Shown: positions 32,609-34,226 of the stretch, one piece after another | Numbering within the stretch: the stretch's first letter is position 1 | How the letters are laid out: each line of letters opens with the position of its first letter | Assembly (NCBI GenBank): GCA_937138295.1 | Contig: CAKZOX010000173.1 | Span: forward strand, 1-34,226 | Source of the DNA: an uncultured Campylobacteraceae bacterium | Lineage (GTDB): Bacteria > Campylobacterota > Campylobacteria > Campylobacterales > Arcobacteraceae | Reading direction: 5' to 3' | DNA length: 34,226 nucleotides | Translations under genes and position numbers: made by a program | The notes under the pieces: model-generated | What the model was told of the DNA's origin: nothing | Seen by the model: only the letters and a program-made list of their open reading frames with translations | Database searches by the model: none

Positions 32609-33273
32609 CTCTCATACCTCCTAGGAGAATTAAAATAATGATGCCTATTAATTATGTTTTCCCATCCATCTCTTTTATGGTTTCTAGCTAAATTTGTACT
32701 ATCTCCACTATAAAAGGGGTATTTAGTAAAAACTTTTTGATTAAGGCATCTTAACATGTGTATTTTTACTTTAGGGTATCCTAGATCATCACAGATAAAT
32801 CTCATAACCTCATCCATTCTGATATGCCATTCCTTATTACCTACTGTAGCATATTTACCACTACTACCAAAAGCTACATATTCAAAAGTAGTAGCTAACT
32901 CTAATAATCTATCTAATGACTCATCTACATGCCATACAGGTACAGCCTTTGTTTTTAATTTATTATGATTTATAAAAAAATCTTCTATGAGCTGATCATT
33001 CTCAGACTCTGTACCATCTATAACATCAGGTATAATAAAAAAAGATATATCATCCCACACTTCATCTATCCAATTATAATAAGTATTCCAATCTATTGAT
33101 ATTCCTTTTTTCCATACTGAAAAAGCTCCATTATCAATAATAATTTTATTACATAACTTAACAGCTCTAGTAAAATCATCTCTCCTAGGGAAGGGAATAA
33201 GTACATTTTTACCTGTAAGAGCCTCTTCAAATATTTTAATAGGACTTAATGGTGTTCCATAGTACTTAATCAT
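32605..33273 (-). CDS. TGT/DpdA-like transglycosylase (possible DNA 7-deazaguanine insertion)
   Basis: 222 residues that follow the short phage TGT-like pattern: MIKYYGTPLSP, CNKIIIDNGAFSVWKKG (Asp47), IPDVIDGTESEND, VPVWHVDE, YVAFGSSGKYATVG, KIHMLRCLN and FYSGDSTN (Asp191). These correspond to the TIM-barrel acids of tRNA-guanine transglycosylase and its DNA-acting DpdA relatives, which exchange guanine for preQ0-type bases. No queuosine-pathway gene is visible in the window, so precursor would come from the host. Base composition is more AT-rich than most of the genome and there is little Shine-Dalgarno. Co-transcribed with the primase-helicase. The substrate (DNA or tRNA) is inferred, not shown. 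Confidence 0.75.
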   Translation of the reverse strand: MIKYYGTPLSPIKIFEEALTGKNVLIPFPRRDDFTRAVKLCNKIIIDNGAFSVWKKGISIDWNTYYNWIDEVWDDISFFIIPDVIDGTESENDQLIEDFFINHNKLKTKAVPVWHVDESLDRLLELATTFEYVAFGSSGKYATVGNKEWHIRMDEVMRFICDDLGYPKVKIHMLRCLNQKVFTKYPFYSGDSTNLARNHKRDGWENIINRHHYFNSPRRYER

Positions 33274-33524
33274 TGATTTAATCTATTATAAAAACTAGCT
33301 ATAACAGTCTCCCATGTATTACCTTCAAATCTAAAAGGATATTGAATACCGATTTTATTTTTATCTTTGATATATACTACTATCTCTTTACATTTGTATC
33401 TACCATTAATAGTAATAGTTACTAAATTTGCATCTTTAAAATCATCCTTAGTAAATCTTCCACTTTTTATACCATACTCTAAGGCTGTAACCTCTAGTTT
33501 ATCTAATTCTTGAGTTAACATCAT
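33270..33524 (-). CDS. Hypothetical protein, 84 aa
   Basis: No family recognised. A helical N-terminus (QELDKLEVTALEYGIKSG) is followed by alternating beta strands (NLVTITINGRYKCKEIVVYI, KIGIQYPFRF) and a C-terminal helix. The start overlaps the RHH gene stop as TAATG and the end overlaps the TGT-like gene as ATGA, so it belongs to the leftward early operon. Composition is AT-rich like the TGT-like gene. A small regulator or host-takeover protein is possible. Confidence 0.7.
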   Translation of the reverse strand: MMLTQELDKLEVTALEYGIKSGRFTKDDFKDANLVTITINGRYKCKEIVVYIKDKNKIGIQYPFRFEGNTWETVIASFYNRLNQ

Positions 33525-33673
33525 TATTTACTGCTTTTATACTGATCAATAGCTTTATCAATAGCATCAGATATAGTAGCTAACTTCTCAGCCTCTTGGA
33601 TCTTCTTTGCTTTTGCATGTACAGCTTTTTTCATTGATACATTTACATGAGTACCTTTTGTTTTTCTAGCCAT
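33524..33673 (-). CDS. Ribbon-helix-helix DNA-binding regulator, 49 aa
   Basis: MARKTKGTHVNVSMKKAVHA then a basic helix and ATISDAIDKAIDQYKSSK. One short strand (THVNVSM) plus two helices with 'S-D-A-I-x-x-A-I' is the Arc/MetJ (RHH) fold, which binds DNA as a dimer through the strand. AAGGAG lies six bases before the ATG and the stop overlaps the next gene (TAATG), so it is a true gene. It is the first gene of the leftward early operon and faces the divergent promoter region, where it likely autoregulates. Confidence 0.78.
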   Translation of the reverse strand: MARKTKGTHVNVSMKKAVHAKAKKIQEAEKLATISDAIDKAIDQYKSSK

Positions 33674-33806
33674 AATTATCTCCTTTATTTATAGTTATCC
33701 TGAAATATTATTATATATATCCTTAAAGGTTTATTAATTGTTTATTAAGCTGTTGTTAAACTTTTGTATGTAATAATTCTCTTATCCAAAAAATTAGGAG
33801 GCTGTT
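33674..33806. promoter_or_regulatory. Divergent early control region
   Basis: 133 bases between the RHH gene (leftward) and the 44-aa gene (rightward). It holds a leftward TATAAT (33715-33710), a rightward TAATAAT (33771-33777), and GTTTATTAA at 33729-33737 and again at 33740-33748, exactly 11 bp apart, preceded by CCTTAAAGG (33721-33729). The 11-bp phased copies suit binding of adjacent RHH dimers. No good -35 box is seen on either side, so activation or a host sigma factor without -35 preference is possible. Confidence 0.55.
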
Positions 33807-33941
33807 ATGAGTTTGAAAATCACAAACATCAAGACAGGGTTAAGTAAGGTAGTTGCTGCAGATCATTATAGTAATGAAGATGTAGCTAAAACATTTAAAG
33901 TATATGAAGGAGCAGGTTATTATGTTAAATTTCAAAGATGA
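33807..33941 (+). CDS. Small protein of unknown function, 44 aa
   Basis: MSLKITNIKTGLSKVVAADH followed by YSNEDVAKTFKVYEGAGYYVKFQR. No family recognised. It has a strong TAGGAGG site seven bases before the ATG and is the first gene of the rightward early operon, so it should be among the first proteins made. It overlaps mazG by 20 bases and ends in TGA. Small first-position early proteins often modify host functions, which is only an inference here. Confidence 0.65.
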   Translation: MSLKITNIKTGLSKVVAADHYSNEDVAKTFKVYEGAGYYVKFQR

Positions 33942-34226
33942 GGCTATGAGGACTGAGAGTAGTGAGTTTAATATGTTGGTAGATAAAGATGCTAACATGT
34001 ATAAAAGAGAGAGATTAGTACATGCAGCTATGGGTATGCAAACTGAGACTGCTGAGTTTACTGATGCACTAAAAAAGAGTTTATTCTATGGTAAGACATT
34101 AGATGTAACTAATCTAAAAGAAGAGTTAGGAGATCTATTATGGTATGTAGCTATTGCTATGGATGAGTTAGATACTGACTTTGAGACTGAGATGGAGAGA
34201 GTTATTAATAAGTTAAAGGTTAGATA
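33922..34226 (+). CDS. mazG: MazG-like nucleotide pyrophosphohydrolase (3' end outside window)
   Basis: The visible 101 residues include the all-alpha NTP pyrophosphohydrolase signature: ETAEFTDALKK (first E-x-x-E helix) and NLKEELGDLLWYVA (E-x-x-x-D second metal helix). It would hydrolyse (d)NTPs or (p)ppGpp-type nucleotides and, in phage, tune host nucleotide and stress signalling. AAGGAG lies before the ATG. The frame runs off the window end after INKLKVR, just where the family has an 'RYPxKF' turn, and the likely C-terminus reappears at 1-33. It leads into thyX in the same operon if the genome is circular. Confidence 0.88.
   Translation, partial: MLNFKDEAMRTESSEFNMLVDKDANMYKRERLVHAAMGMQTETAEFTDALKKSLFYGKTLDVTNLKEELGDLLWYVAIAMDELDTDFETEMERVINKLKVR

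Noticed and set aside
33674..33806. tRNA or structured RNA in the divergent region
   Set aside because: No cloverleaf arms or TTCGA-like T-loop; the sequence is simple AT-rich spacer with short direct repeats.
1..34226. Reassigned TGA codon suggested by the in-frame TGA in the mazG tail
   Set aside because: Several genes end in TGA within ATGA overlaps (4399, 10362, 18687, 26805), Trp is encoded by TGG throughout, and readthrough of those stops soon meets other stops. Standard code is more likely.
1..34226. CRISPR array or integrase/att site indicating a prophage
   Set aside because: No spaced identical repeats of CRISPR type outside coding tandem repeats, and no recombinase motif in any frame I read.

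Overview
The window is a near-complete genome of a tailed phage with a T7-like (podovirus) virion plan. It carries a T7-type portal, adaptor, nozzle, scaffold and internal virion proteins, small and large terminase, a holin/endolysin lysis cassette, a family A DNA polymerase and a class II (B12-dependent) ribonucleotide reductase. I see no phage RNA polymerase, integrase, tRNA or CRISPR array, so it probably uses host RNA polymerase and is probably lytic. From memory, the gene content (ThyX, PolA, class II RNR, M15 endolysin, T7-like virion) resembles the cobavirus-type marine podoviruses. The host cannot be named from sequence. The DNA is AT-rich, uses AGA for almost all arginine and is extremely poor in CpG.

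Layout. (1) Right edge and left edge, + strand (33807 to the end, then 1 to 9692): a small ORF, mazG (cut by the window end; its probable C-terminus is at 1-33), thyX, an acidic repeat protein, an SSB, family A polymerase, 5'-3' exonuclease, DUF3310 protein, SF2 helicase, an atypical gene flanked by a 22-bp direct repeat, VRR-NUC nuclease and RNR. This is the nucleotide metabolism and replication arm. (2) Convergent junction at 9692/9705 with a hairpin. (3) - strand, 29947 down to 9705: the late arm. In transcription order it encodes TerS, a structural protein, a 28-aa ORF, TerL, GNAT, two small proteins, portal, a 33-aa membrane peptide, a Bbp19-like protein, scaffold, capsid, a small head protein, adaptor, nozzle, four internal virion proteins (one ending in an ADP-ribosyltransferase-like domain), tail fibre, fibre accessory protein, holin, a phospholipase A2-like protein, a lipoprotein and endolysin. 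(4) 29948-30268: a 321-bp non-coding segment with nine GTAACC-type sites, a polypyrimidine tract and an AT-only block, a candidate replication origin or packaging site. (5) - strand 33673 to 30269: an RHH regulator, an 84-aa protein, a DpdA/TGT-like protein and a primase-helicase. (6) 33674-33806: the divergent early control region.

How it fits together: a divergent early region, perhaps autoregulated by the RHH protein, would feed MazG, ThyX, RNR and replication genes on one side and the primase-helicase and a possible base-modification enzyme on the other. A consensus promoter directly at terS drives the late genes. A second strong promoter with a long leader boosts capsid expression. The points most worth a second look are the iteron/AT region beside the primase-helicase and terS, the DpdA-like base-exchange enzyme, the ART-like domain on an internal virion protein, the repeat-flanked cargo gene, a PLA2-like protein in the lysis cassette, an apparently leaderless terS, and near-absence of CpG.
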